64,000 nt of DNA, from assembly GCA_937974195.1 (NCBI GenBank), contig CALJIC010000228.1, positions 1 through 64,000 on the forward strand, in the 5' to 3' direction. This stretch comes from an uncultured Roseiflexaceae bacterium. Its GTDB lineage: Bacteria; Chloroflexota; Chloroflexia; Chloroflexales; Roseiflexaceae. The position numbers were made by a program, and so were the translations under genes. The notes below the pieces were generated by a model that did no database searches, was not told the origin of the DNA, and saw nothing but the letters and a program-made list of their open reading frames with translations. Shown here piece after piece: positions 27,148-35,398 of this stretch. Each line of letters opens with the position of its first letter. Within the stretch, counting starts at the first letter, position 1.

Positions 27148-28668
27148 ATGACCGCTCCGCTGCTGCCAAACCCCTACCGCGAAGATCTGCTGCTCGAGGC
27201 CATGCTCGAGTGCGCCGAGCGTTTCATCGGCCTGGGCGACGAGCTCGAGGATCTGGTGGCGCGCGTGACGCAGGAGCGCCCGGCGGCCGTGTCGCTGGTC
27301 GCGCCGCGCGGGATGGGCAAGAGCTTCATGCTGCGCTGCCTGGCGCACCCAGAGGGCGGGCTGCGGCTGTTCAGCCGCGCCGTGGGCCGAGCGTTCGCCG
27401 ACGAGCCGGAGCGCCTGCTGTTCGTCCCGCTCGATCTGAGCGGCGGGCTGACGGGGACGGCCAGCCTGTCGCTGCTGCGGCAGCTGTACGAGGAGCTGCT
27501 CGTGCAGCTCGGGCGGCTGCTGAAGGTCGACGACGTGACGCTGCTGCCGCTCGAGCGCATGCCGTCCGGGCGCGTGTCCTCCCTCGGCGACCTGCGCGAA
27601 CGGGCCCAGCGCGCGATCGCCGCCGCTCGTGAGGAGGCCGACGACGACGAGCTGCGCCAGCGCTTCACAAGCGAGCTCGGCGCGACCATGCCGGGCGGGC
27701 TGATCGAGCTGCTGCGCCGCATCGACGCCTGGGGGCTGCGCGCGGTGTTCCTGCTGGACGAGTTCGACACGATCGCCGCGCGCCTGAGCCGCGAGGAGTA
27801 CGACAACCTGCGCGCGGTGCTCGCGGTCGCGTCGATGGTGATCGCCTCGACGCGGGCGCTCAGCGAGCAGGTCCCGGCCGAAGTGCAGACCTCGCCGTTC
27901 TTCAACCTGCTGCAGCGGCTCACGATCCTGAGCCTGCGCTTTCTGTCGCCGGAGGACGCCCGCCGCCTGGTGCTCGAGCCGCCCACCTGGGTCGCGGGGA
28001 TGCAGTTCCGCTTCACAGAGGCGGACGCCGACTTTATCCTGGAGCTGACCGGGCTGCACCCGGACCTGATCCGCGAGACGTGCGAGTACCTGTACCGCAC
28101 CCGCTACCGGTCGTACCGGGCTGGGCAGGACGTGCTGCCGGAGGCGGAGCGGCCGTACGTGCGGGCGCTGCTGCAGCCGCTCTTCGCCGACTTCTTCGCC
28201 GGCCTGTGGCACGAGCTGAGCGAGCACGACCGGCGCACGCTGCGGCTGATCGCCGCCGGCGAGCTGGCCGACGAGCCGATCTCGCCCGAGCTCGTCGCGC
28301 GCGGCTACATCGTGTTCGAGGGCGGCCGGCAGCGTCTGTTCGCCGGCCTGTTCCGCGACTTCGTGCTGGTGCAGGGCGCGAGCCCGCAGGCGGCGCAGCG
28401 GGGGGCGCCGGCGGCTGAGGTGGAGCTCCCGCCGCTCACGGAGCTGGAGCAGCGGCTGCTCGACCTGCTGCTCGAGCGCGCCGGCGAGGTCGTGCGGCGC
28501 GACACGATCATCGCGGCGCTGTACGACGACGTGGTGGACCCCCGCGAGGCGCGAGGGCGCCTGGACGCGCTGGTGTTCCGGCTGCGCAGCAAGCTGGAAG
28601 GGGAGCCGCTGCTGATCGAGAGCGTGCGCGGCCAGGGCTACCGGCTCATCCGCCGCGCCGGGCCGTGA
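27148..28668 (+). CDS. P-loop ATPase with C-terminal OmpR-type winged helix
   Basis: A 506-residue protein. The ATPase part has Walker A A52-PRGMGKS59 and Walker B VFLLDEFD with D204-E205, followed by ASTRALS (sensor-like) and a helical region. The last 75 residues (from about 430, LTELEQRLLDLLLER to IESVRGQGYRLI) form the trans_reg_C winged helix found in OmpR/PhoB response regulators, with no receiver domain. It lies 17 bp after the RSH-ATPase gene with AGGAGGT before the ATG, so the two form an operon. An ATP-switched DNA-binding regulator is the simplest reading. Confidence 0.85.
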   Translation: MTAPLLPNPYREDLLLEAMLECAERFIGLGDELEDLVARVTQERPAAVSLVAPRGMGKSFMLRCLAHPEGGLRLFSRAVGRAFADEPERLLFVPLDLSGGLTGTASLSLLRQLYEELLVQLGRLLKVDDVTLLPLERMPSGRVSSLGDLRERAQRAIAAAREEADDDELRQRFTSELGATMPGGLIELLRRIDAWGLRAVFLLDEFDTIAARLSREEYDNLRAVLAVASMVIASTRALSEQVPAEVQTSPFFNLLQRLTILSLRFLSPEDARRLVLEPPTWVAGMQFRFTEADADFILELTGLHPDLIRETCEYLYRTRYRSYRAGQDVLPEAERPYVRALLQPLFADFFAGLWHELSEHDRRTLRLIAAGELADEPISPELVARGYIVFEGGRQRLFAGLFRDFVLVQGASPQAAQRGAPAAEVELPPLTELEQRLLDLLLERAGEVVRRDTIIAALYDDVVDPREARGRLDALVFRLRSKLEGEPLLIESVRGQGYRLIRRAGP

Positions 28669-29341
28669 GCCGGACGCCGAGCCGGGCGAACAGCGCCTCG
28701 ACGAACGGCCAGGCCCGGTCGTCCACCAGCAGCCCCTCCGGGTGCCGCTCGGCGAGGCGGGCGAGCAGCTCGCGGTACGCGGGCGGGAGCTCGACCGCCG
28801 GCAGGACCAGGCCCTCCTCGGTGTGCCGGGCCGTGAGCGCCAGCGGCCCGGCGGCCGCGGCCTGCGCGTAGCCGATCAGGAGTGCCTCCTGCTCGCTCAG
28901 CGACCGCAGGCCGGCGCCCGCCCGCTCGGGGACCAGGGCGAACTCGGCCGGGCCGCGCCCGCGCCGCCGGCGGACCGGCCAGCCGGGGCGCAGCATCACA
29001 CCCGCCACGCCGCCGCGCTGCTCACTCGCGATCGGGAGCCACTGCAGGGCCGTGCCGTCGAAGCGGCTGAGGCGCTCGGCCGCCGTGGCGAGCGGGTACC
29101 AGATCGGCGCGCCGAGCGGCGGGGGCTTGGGCGGGGCGGGCAGAGCGGCGATGCGGTCCTCGAGCGCCAGGACGCGGAACCCGCGCTCCCGCAGGCGCGC
29201 GAGCAGGCCATCGCGGCGCCAGCTGGTGAGCGTGAAGCGGTTGCCGATCAGCTCGCCCTCGCCCTTGAGGAGCGTGTTCGCGCGCCCATCGCGGACCAGG
29301 AAGTGGTTCGGAGTGATCTCCTCGATGTCGGGCTGCGGCAT
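28646..29341 (-). CDS. Hypothetical protein (231 residues)
   Basis: A soluble protein with no recognised domain. The N-terminus (MPQPDIEEITPNHFLV) is followed by a mixed alpha/beta region with many Pro/Arg residues; a pair of hydrophobic strands near LVLPAVELPPAYRELL closes the fold. Its 3' end overlaps the end of the ATPase-winged helix gene by 23 bp, tail to tail. It starts 37 bp after the rubrerythrin-DinB gene and is probably its operon partner. The ribosome binding site is weak. The start could be further in. Confidence 0.6.
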   Translation of the reverse strand: MPQPDIEEITPNHFLVRDGRANTLLKGEGELIGNRFTLTSWRRDGLLARLRERGFRVLALEDRIAALPAPPKPPPLGAPIWYPLATAAERLSRFDGTALQWLPIASEQRGGVAGVMLRPGWPVRRRRGRGPAEFALVPERAGAGLRSLSEQEALLIGYAQAAAAGPLALTARHTEEGLVLPAVELPPAYRELLARLAERHPEGLLVDDRAWPFVEALFARLGVRLTARRGG

Positions 29342-29378
29342 AGCGACGCCTACGTTCGACGGTCGGGCGCAGATCGGA

Positions 29379-30383
29379 TCATTCCCCCTCGTTGACCCCG
29401 GTGACGACCACCTCGGTGACCTCGGCCTCGCCGCAGCCCGCGCCGGCCGCGACGAGGTCGTGGCGCAGCTGCGCCATCTCGACCAGGTGGGCGCGCTCGT
29501 GGCTGACGGCCCAGTTGCCCTGGTGGAGCAGGTTGACCTCGCCGTACAGCTCGTGGTGGCCGGTGCGGTGCCAGGCGGCGCTGGTGAGGCCGCGCAGCAG
29601 GCTGAGCGTCTGCTGGCGGCTGGCGCGGAAGGCCTCCAGAATCTCCTCCGCCGGCCTGGTGCGGTAGGCGGCGGCCGAGTCCAGCGTGGGCGGGTGGGCC
29701 GGCGGCAGCTCGGGGTGGTTCGTCTCCAGCAGCAGCCAGGCGCGCTCGCGGAACACCGAGTCCACGTCGGCCAGATGGCCGGCCAGCTCCTTCAGCGAGG
29801 GCTGATCCGGCGCGGGGCGGCGCGCGAGCAGCTCGTCGTCGAGCCCGCTCAGCAGCTTGTCCAGGCACTCCTGGCTGTGCTCCAGGAACGACATGATCGC
29901 GTGCGGGCCGAGGGTGCCCATGAACTCGATCGCGCGGAACGCCTTGTGGTTCTCGGGCACCGTGCCGCAGCGCGGGCAGGCGCCGCTGAGCTGCCCCTCG
30001 CGGACCTCGCCGCAGGTCAGGCAGACGAACAGGTCGCCGAGCTCATCGGCGCGCAGGTCGCGCCCCTCGGCGGCGGCGCGCTGGGCGCGGGTGAGCAGCT
30101 CGCGCGAGAGCGTGGTGGTGCCGGTGATGCGGCCGGTCGCCACCGCCTCGGGCTCCGGGCTGGTCAGCGCGCGCTCGATGTTCTCGGCCGTGCTGCCGAC
30201 CTCTCCGAGCTGGCGGAAGGCGTGCTCGGCGCGGGCCATGCGCGCCGCGCTGAGCGCCTCGAACAGCCGCGCAATATTGAAGCGCCGCGCGTGCCGGGCC
30301 TGCTCGGCCCAGGTGTGGTAGGCCACCTGGCCCATGCTCGCGGAGGTAAGGATGCGGCGCAGCTCCTCTTCGTTCGTGGTCAT
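29379..30383 (-). CDS. Rubrerythrin-like / DinB-fold fusion protein
   Basis: A 334-residue fusion. The N-terminal four-helix part (about 1-100) resembles rubrerythrin (FNIARLFEALSAARMARAEHA, and GEVGSTAENIERAL), but several diiron Glu positions are not conserved. A rubredoxin-like knuckle follows: C121-x2-C124 and C136-x2-C139. Residues about 160-325 are a DinB-family bundle with the metal His set in LAGHLAD and SHERAHLVEM. It may be a metalloprotein of redox or thiol defence. The reading frame is open further upstream, but ATG at 30383 begins the rubrerythrin similarity; GGAGGG is 12 nt upstream. Confidence 0.8.
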   Translation of the reverse strand: MTTNEEELRRILTSASMGQVAYHTWAEQARHARRFNIARLFEALSAARMARAEHAFRQLGEVGSTAENIERALTSPEPEAVATGRITGTTTLSRELLTRAQRAAAEGRDLRADELGDLFVCLTCGEVREGQLSGACPRCGTVPENHKAFRAIEFMGTLGPHAIMSFLEHSQECLDKLLSGLDDELLARRPAPDQPSLKELAGHLADVDSVFRERAWLLLETNHPELPPAHPPTLDSAAAYRTRPAEEILEAFRASRQQTLSLLRGLTSAAWHRTGHHELYGEVNLLHQGNWAVSHERAHLVEMAQLRHDLVAAGAGCGEAEVTEVVVTGVNEGE

Positions 30384-30438
30384 CGTGTGATGCGGCCCTC
30401 CTGGACCGCGGTGCTGCCGGGTGTCGTTCATCTGGTAT

Positions 30439-30468
30439 ACTGTACTACCGATTAGCTGGACACCGCAA
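30439..30468 (-). promoter_or_regulatory. Probable promoter of the rubrerythrin-DinB unit
   Basis: On the minus strand TTGCGG (30468-30463) and TACAGT (30444-30439) are separated by 18 bp, about 55 bp before the ATG. It is a partial consensus match. A TATACT on the plus strand overlaps it but lacks a -35. Confidence 0.4.
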
Positions 30469-30589
30469 ATCGTGGGCCAGTGGAGGCCGCAGGCGGGGCT
30501 GGAAGCGCGCTGTTCCGCCTCGCGCGTCGTGGCCGCTGATACGGGGACGCGGTCCTGCCGCCCGCCTCCCCTTCGAGAAGGCGTGACAG

Positions 30590-31077
30590 CCGCAGGCCCA
30601 CCGAGGCAGCTTCCGAGTGAGGGTCCGCAGGCCCACCGAGGCAGTTTCCGTAGGGAAGGCCCGCGGGCCCGCGAGGCAGCTTTCGGCGGGAAGGACCGGA
30701 GGGCCGCAGCCTTAACCGAGGGTGCATCCCGCGGGCAGTCCGCAGGCCTTCCGAGACAGTTTCCGTAGGGAAGGCCCGCGGGCCCACGCGGCAGCTTTCG
30801 GCGGGAAGGACCGGCGGGCCGCAGGCGCGCCGAGGGTGCATTCAGCGGGCAGTCCGCAGGCCCACCGAGGCGGCTTTTGGCGGGGAGGTTCGGAGGGCCT
30901 ACGGCCCTCCGAGGGTGCATCCCGCGGGTAGTCCGCAGACCCACCGAGGCAGCTTTCGGCGGGGAGGTTCGGAGGGCCGCAGCCTTAACCGAGGGTGCAT
31001 CCCGCGGGCAGTCCGCAGGCCTTCCGAGACAGCTTTTGGCGGGGAGGTTCGGAGGGCCGCAGGCCCTCCGAGATTCT
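30590..31077 (+). repeat. Imperfect 40-80 bp tandem repeats
   Basis: The sequence reiterates the modules CCGCAGGCCCACCGAGGCAG, TTTCGGCGGGGAGGTTCGG and GAGGGTGCATCCCGCGGGCA in changing order. CGCAGGC-type module starts fall near 30742, 30856, 30932 and 31014, with shorter units of about 40 bp before that. Stops interrupt all frames, and no gene is supported in 30384-31166. The last copy runs into the two-hairpin element at 31037. Confidence 0.8.
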
Positions 31078-31124
31078 TAATGTTTCCGCGGCTCTGTGGC
31101 TGCGAAGCAGCCGCAGAGCCGCGG
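31037..31124 (+). repeat. Dispersed two-hairpin element, copy 2
   Basis: A GGAGGGCC/GGCCCTCC hairpin (about 31051-31070) is followed by a T-rich stretch and an 18-bp stem: 31086-31103 pairs with 31107-31124 around a GAA loop with one G-T pair. It ends 42 bp before the glycosyltransferase gene. The bases after it are A-rich, not T-rich, so it is not a standard terminator in this direction. Confidence 0.7.
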
Positions 31125-31166
31125 AAAAAATGAGAGAAGAGGCAAACCCCTGCACGCAGGGCGCTC

Positions 31167-32267
31167 ATGCGCATCGCGCTCGTCCACGATTACCTGAACC
31201 AGTACGGCGGCGCCGAGCGCGTGCTCGAGGCGCTGCACGAGCTGTTCCCGCAGGCGCCGATCTACACGTCGATCTACGACCCGGGCGCGATGCCGGCGCG
31301 CTACCGCGAGTGGGACATCCGCACCTCGTGGATGCAGCGGCTGCCCGGCTGGCGGCGCCTGTTCCGCGCCTACTTCCCGCTCTACCCCAGCGCGTTCGAG
31401 AGCTTCGACCTGAGCGGGTACGACCTGATCATCAGCAGCAGCAGCGCCTTCGCCAAGGGGGTGATCCCCGCGCCGGGCGCCCGCCACATCTGCTACTGCC
31501 ACACGCCGATGCGCTTCGCCTGGCGCGCGGCGGACTACGTGGCGCAGGAGGGCCTCGGGGCCAGGCGCCGCGCCCTGCTCGCGCTCCCGCTCACCGCCCT
31601 GCGGCTGTGGGACGCGGTCTCCAGCAGCCGGGTCGACTGGTTCGTCGCCAACTCGCGGGTGGTGGCCGGCCGCATCCGCCGCTACTACGGCCGCGAGGCG
31701 ACGGTCATCCCGCCGCCGGTGGAGCTGCCGCCCTTCCGGCCGCAGCCGCCGGGCGACTTCTACCTGGCCGGCGGGCGGCTGATCCCGTACAAGCGGGTGG
31801 ACCTGGCGGTGCGCGCCTTCACCGCCCTCGGGCTGCCGCTCAAGGTGTTCGGCAGCGGGCGGGACGAGCCGCGCCTGCGGGCGCTCGCCGGGCCGAACGT
31901 CGAGTTCCTGGGCCGCGTCAGCGATGAGGAGCTGCGCGCGCTGTTCGCCCGCTGCCGCGCGTTCATCTTCCCCGGCGAGGAGGACTTCGGCATCACCACG
32001 CTGGAGGCCATGGCCGCCGGGCGCCCGGTGATCGCCTACGCGGCGGGCGGGGCGCTCGAGACGGTGGTCGAGGGGGTGACCGGGCGCTTCTTCCACGAGC
32101 AGAGCGCCGCCGCGCTGGCGGCGGCCGTGGCGGCCTCCCGCAGCGACGAGTACGATCCGCTGGCGATCCGCCGGCACGCCGAGGGCTTCGGGCGCGAGGT
32201 CTTTCTGGCGCGCATGCGCGAGTTTGTCGACAGCGTCTGCGCCGCCGGCGTGCCGCCGGGGCGCTGA
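31167..32267 (+). CDS. GT4-family glycosyltransferase (GT-B fold)
   Basis: A 366-residue cytoplasmic, retaining glycosyltransferase. The N-terminus IALVHDYLNQYGGAERVL has the Gly-rich acceptor loop. The C-terminal GT1/GT4 domain has YLAGGRLIPYKRVD and the E-x7-E nucleotide-sugar motif in FPGEEDFGITTLEAMA. It begins an exopolysaccharide module with chain-length regulators and a BY-kinase. The nucleotide sugar and acceptor cannot be told. The start overlaps nothing and lacks a strong ribosome binding site. Confidence 0.9.
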   Translation: MRIALVHDYLNQYGGAERVLEALHELFPQAPIYTSIYDPGAMPARYREWDIRTSWMQRLPGWRRLFRAYFPLYPSAFESFDLSGYDLIISSSSAFAKGVIPAPGARHICYCHTPMRFAWRAADYVAQEGLGARRRALLALPLTALRLWDAVSSSRVDWFVANSRVVAGRIRRYYGREATVIPPPVELPPFRPQPPGDFYLAGGRLIPYKRVDLAVRAFTALGLPLKVFGSGRDEPRLRALAGPNVEFLGRVSDEELRALFARCRAFIFPGEEDFGITTLEAMAAGRPVIAYAAGGALETVVEGVTGRFFHEQSAAALAAAVAASRSDEYDPLAIRRHAEGFGREVFLARMREFVDSVCAAGVPPGR

Positions 32268-32303
32268 GGAGTAGCAGGGCGGCCGGCGCCGGCCGCGCAT
32301 CTC

Positions 32304-32912
32304 ATGAGCATCGCACAGGCCCTCTCCATCCTCCGGCGGCGCTGGGCGCTGGTGCTGGCGGTGCCGCTCGCCGCGGCCCTGCTCAGCGCCGCGGTCGGGC
32401 TCGCGCAGCCGCCGCGCTACGCCGCCGGGGCGCGCCTGCTGATCACGCGCTCCGAGGACCGGCGTTTTGACACCGAGGACGCTCTGGCGTATGATCTGCC
32501 GGCGATCGTAAGCGGCGAGCCGTTCGCCCGCGAGCTCTCGGCCGAGCTGGCGCGCCGCGGGCTCCAGCTGGACCCCGCGCAGGCGCGCGCGGCGATCGCG
32601 GCCGGCAACGAGCGCCGCGTCGTGAGCATCACCGCGACCGCCGGCGACCCGGCCGCGGCCGAGGAGATCCTGGACGCCGCGGTGGCGCTGGTGCGGACGC
32701 GCGGCCTGGCGCTGTGGGGAGACCCGGCGGCCACGCCCGAGAACACCGGGGTGAACGTGGTGGTGCTGGAGGGCATCCCCGCCAGCGCGGCGCGCGCCAA
32801 CGGGCCGCGGCAGATCGCGCTGAGCGCCGCGCTGCGCGGGCTGGTCGGGCTGGGGGCCGGCGTGCTGCTGGCGCTCGGGCTGCACCGCGTCGGCCTCACG
32901 CGCGATGCGTGA
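32304..32912 (+). CDS. Wzz/chain-length-determinant-like membrane protein (short)
   Basis: A 202-residue protein with membrane segments at both ends (about 16-33 and 175-193) and a periplasmic middle, the polysaccharide co-polymerase layout. It opens with AQALSILRRRWALVL, the typical Wzz N-terminus. The middle is short and less conserved than in the neighbouring paralog at 33006. It lies 36 bp after the glycosyltransferase gene. Confidence 0.75.
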   Translation: MSIAQALSILRRRWALVLAVPLAAALLSAAVGLAQPPRYAAGARLLITRSEDRRFDTEDALAYDLPAIVSGEPFARELSAELARRGLQLDPAQARAAIAAGNERRVVSITATAGDPAAAEEILDAAVALVRTRGLALWGDPAATPENTGVNVVVLEGIPASAARANGPRQIALSAALRGLVGLGAGVLLALGLHRVGLTRDA

Positions 32913-33005
32913 TCGGTCACTTTTATACAGCGTGCGCTGTCGCCTGCACGGTGGCTCAGCATCACACACAGGGGCTGACGAGCACACGTTCCTCGTGAGA
33001 AGAGT

Positions 33006-33719
33006 ATGCAACTAAGCGACTACGCCACCATCCTCCGGCGCCGCTGGTGGATTATCCTGCTGGCGGCGGCCGTGGCGGCTGTGAGCGCGTACGCCTTCAG
33101 CAAGTGGCAGGCGGCCTACGCGCCGGTGTATCGCTCCGAGGCGAGCTACCTGGTGGTGCCGAGCCGGCTCGACAACGGCCTGCTGATCGTGCTGCGCGAC
33201 CGGATGAACAGCTTCCGCGCCATGGCGCTGGCGCCGGTGCAGCTCGAGAAGATCAGCAACGAGCTGCGGCTGGACCGCAGCGCCGACTGGCTGCTGGAGC
33301 GGGTCGCGATCCAGCCGCGCCCCGAGGAGCAGCTGATCGTGATCCAGGTGGACTACCCCGACCCGGACATGGCGCCGCGGATCGCCAACGCGATCGGCGA
33401 CAACCTGGTGGCGCTGGTGGCGGCGCGCAACAGCACGATCGAGGGCACCGACCGCATCAACGTGGTGGTGAACCAGCCGGCGCGCCCGGCGGTGCTCCAC
33501 CGGCCGCAGACGCGCATTAATGTCCTGGCCGGGGCGTTTCTGGGCCTGATCCTCGGGCTGCTGCTGGCCTTCGTGCTCGAGGCGCTCGACGACTCGCTCA
33601 AGACTCCGGCCGATGTGGAGCGCTTTGTGAAGCTCCCGACGCTGGGGGCGATCCCGATCGTCCACGAGAGCGCCGCGCCAGCGCAGCGCAGCCGGCGGCA
33701 ACAGCTGCGTAATGCGTGA
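33006..33719 (+). CDS. Wzz/CapA-like polysaccharide co-polymerase
   Basis: A 237-residue membrane protein with the Wzz layout: LSDYATILRRRWWIIL at the N-terminus, a first membrane segment (about 16-32), an extracytoplasmic domain, a Pro-rich RPAVLHRPQT before the second membrane segment (about 170-192), then the cytoplasmic tail ALDDSLKTPADVERFV that usually contacts the BY-kinase. It controls chain length of an exported polysaccharide with the kinase encoded next. The gene is 79 bp upstream of the kinase gene. Confidence 0.85.
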   Translation: MQLSDYATILRRRWWIILLAAAVAAVSAYAFSKWQAAYAPVYRSEASYLVVPSRLDNGLLIVLRDRMNSFRAMALAPVQLEKISNELRLDRSADWLLERVAIQPRPEEQLIVIQVDYPDPDMAPRIANAIGDNLVALVAARNSTIEGTDRINVVVNQPARPAVLHRPQTRINVLAGAFLGLILGLLLAFVLEALDDSLKTPADVERFVKLPTLGAIPIVHESAAPAQRSRRQQLRNA

Positions 33720-33798
33720 TGCGCGCCGGCATCGCCGCAGGTCACGGGCTGGCGGCTGCGGGCGGCGCATCGCACATTACGGATGATGAAAGCAACCA

Positions 33799-34467
33799 AT
33801 GAGCCTGTCGAACGGAACCTCGCCTCTGATAGCGATTCGTGACCCGCGCTCCCCGGCGGCCGAGGCGTACCGCACGCTGCGGACGAACATCCAGTTCACC
33901 AGCCTGGATCGCCCGCTGCGCACGCTGCTCGCGACCAGCACCGCGCCGGACGAGGGGAAGTCCACCACGCTCGCCAACCTGGCCGTGACGATCGCGCAGG
34001 CCGAGCAGCGGGTGATCCTGGTGGACTGCGACCTGCGCCGGCCGAGCCTGCACACGCTGTTCGATCTGAGCAACGAGAGCGGCCTGACCAACATGATCCT
34101 GGCCTCGGAGGATACGCCGCCGCCGCTGCAGGAGACCGGCGTCCCCGGGCTGAGCCTGCTGGCGAGCGGGCCGCTGCCGCCGCGCCCGGCCGACATCCTT
34201 GGCTCGCGGCGCATGGAGCAGATCATCGCCCGGCTGTCCGGCATGGCCGATATGGTGCTGTTCGATACGCCGCCGGTGATCGCGGTGACGGACGCCGCCG
34301 TGCTCGCCACGCGGGTGGACGGCGTGCTGCTGGTGTTCCAGGCGGGCAAGACGAGCCGCGACCGCGCCCGCCGCACGCGCGAGGTGCTCGAGAAGGTCAA
34401 AGCCAATATCGTCGGCGTGGTGCTCAACGGCGCCGAGCTTGAGCAGGGGTACGGCTACTACTCTTGA
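33799..34467 (+). CDS. BY-family tyrosine kinase (CpsD/CapB-type)
   Basis: A 222-residue cytoplasmic autokinase. It has EAYRTLRTNIQF at the N-terminus, Walker A PDEGKSTTLANLA, Walker A' VILVDCDLRRP, and Walker B VLFDTPP. The C-terminal Tyr cluster is small (GYGYYS: three Tyr). It signals to the polysaccharide co-polymerase partner encoded just upstream. Its stop overlaps the TTG start of the phosphatase gene, so kinase and phosphatase are made together. Confidence 0.9.
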   Translation: MSLSNGTSPLIAIRDPRSPAAEAYRTLRTNIQFTSLDRPLRTLLATSTAPDEGKSTTLANLAVTIAQAEQRVILVDCDLRRPSLHTLFDLSNESGLTNMILASEDTPPPLQETGVPGLSLLASGPLPPRPADILGSRRMEQIIARLSGMADMVLFDTPPVIAVTDAAVLATRVDGVLLVFQAGKTSRDRARRTREVLEKVKANIVGVVLNGAELEQGYGYYS

Positions 34468-35225
34468 TCGATCTGCATTCTCACATCCTCCCCGACCTTG
34501 ACGATGGCGCTCCGCGGCTCGAGGAGGCGCTGGCGATGGCGCGGATGGCCGTGGCCGATGGCATCCGCGTGCTGGCCGCCACCCCGCACAGCCCGGCCTC
34601 CACCGCGAGCCGGAAGTACTCGCCGGCGCTGGTGCGCGAGCGCGCCGACCAGCTCATCGCCGCGCTGGCGGCCGAGGACGTGCCGCTGGAGATCGTGGTC
34701 GGCACCGAGATCACCTTCGTCGCGGATGTCGTCGAGCAGCTGCGGCGCGGGGAGCTGCTCACCTACGGCGGCGGGCGGGCGATCCTGCTCGAGCCGCCCT
34801 TCAGCGGGCTGCCGCACGGCTTCGACACCGTGATCTTCGCGCTGCAGCTCGCCGGCTACCGCGTCGTGCTGGCGCACCCCGAGCGCCTGCCGGACGTGCA
34901 GGAGGACCCCGACCTGCTCATCCCGCTGATCGAGCGCGGCGTGCTGATCCAGATCACGGCCCAGGCGCTCACCGGCGGCCAGGGCGACTACCTGCGCTCG
35001 GTGGCCGAGACGCTGCTGCTCCACAGGATGGTCCACGTGCTGGCGAGCGACGCGCACGGCGTGCCGCCGCGGCGCCCGCCGGTGCTGACGGAGGCGCGCG
35101 AGCGGGCGGCGGAGCTGCTCGGGGCGGAGGCGGCTGCGGCGCTGGTGGAGGAGACGCCCCGCGCGCTGCTGGAGGGGCGGCGTGTCGCCGTCAGCCCGCC
35201 GCGCCCGGTGCGCCGCCGGCGCTAG
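34464..35225 (+). CDS. PHP-family tyrosine phosphatase (CpsB/YwqE-type)
   Basis: A 253-residue metal-dependent phosphatase of the PHP fold that dephosphorylates the BY-kinase. Metal ligands are visible in IDLHSHILPDLDDG, ATPHSP, the GTEI segment, LAHPER and ASDAHG. The start is TTG at 34464 in a TTGA overlap with the kinase stop, which leaves the PHP motif at the very N-terminus as the family requires. The tail is Arg-rich. Confidence 0.9.
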   Translation: MIDLHSHILPDLDDGAPRLEEALAMARMAVADGIRVLAATPHSPASTASRKYSPALVRERADQLIAALAAEDVPLEIVVGTEITFVADVVEQLRRGELLTYGGGRAILLEPPFSGLPHGFDTVIFALQLAGYRVVLAHPERLPDVQEDPDLLIPLIERGVLIQITAQALTGGQGDYLRSVAETLLLHRMVHVLASDAHGVPPRRPPVLTEARERAAELLGAEAAAALVEETPRALLEGRRVAVSPPRPVRRRR

Positions 35226-35319
35226 GGTGCGCCCGCAGGCCCGGCCCGCGCTGGCGAACGTTTCCGAAATCCTACTCGCGAAGCACTGTCGTAGCGCCGT
35301 GGGCAGCGTTGCAGCGCGG

Positions 35320-35348
35320 TTGCCCGGCACAGCGGTGTGTGATAGAAT
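35320..35348 (+). promoter_or_regulatory. Promoter of the response regulator gene
   Basis: TTGCCC (35320-35325) and TAGAAT (35343-35348) are separated by 17 bp, about 50 bp before the ATG. No operator-like repeat is seen. Confidence 0.55.
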
Positions 35349-35398
35349 GTGCGCTAGCTGCAGCTGTAGCACGGCTCACTGGTGTTGAGGAGCGCTGT

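Noticed and set aside
31086..31124. Intrinsic terminator upstream of the glycosyltransferase gene
   Set aside because: The strong hairpin is followed by A-rich, not T-rich, sequence on the plus strand, and lies just before a gene start.
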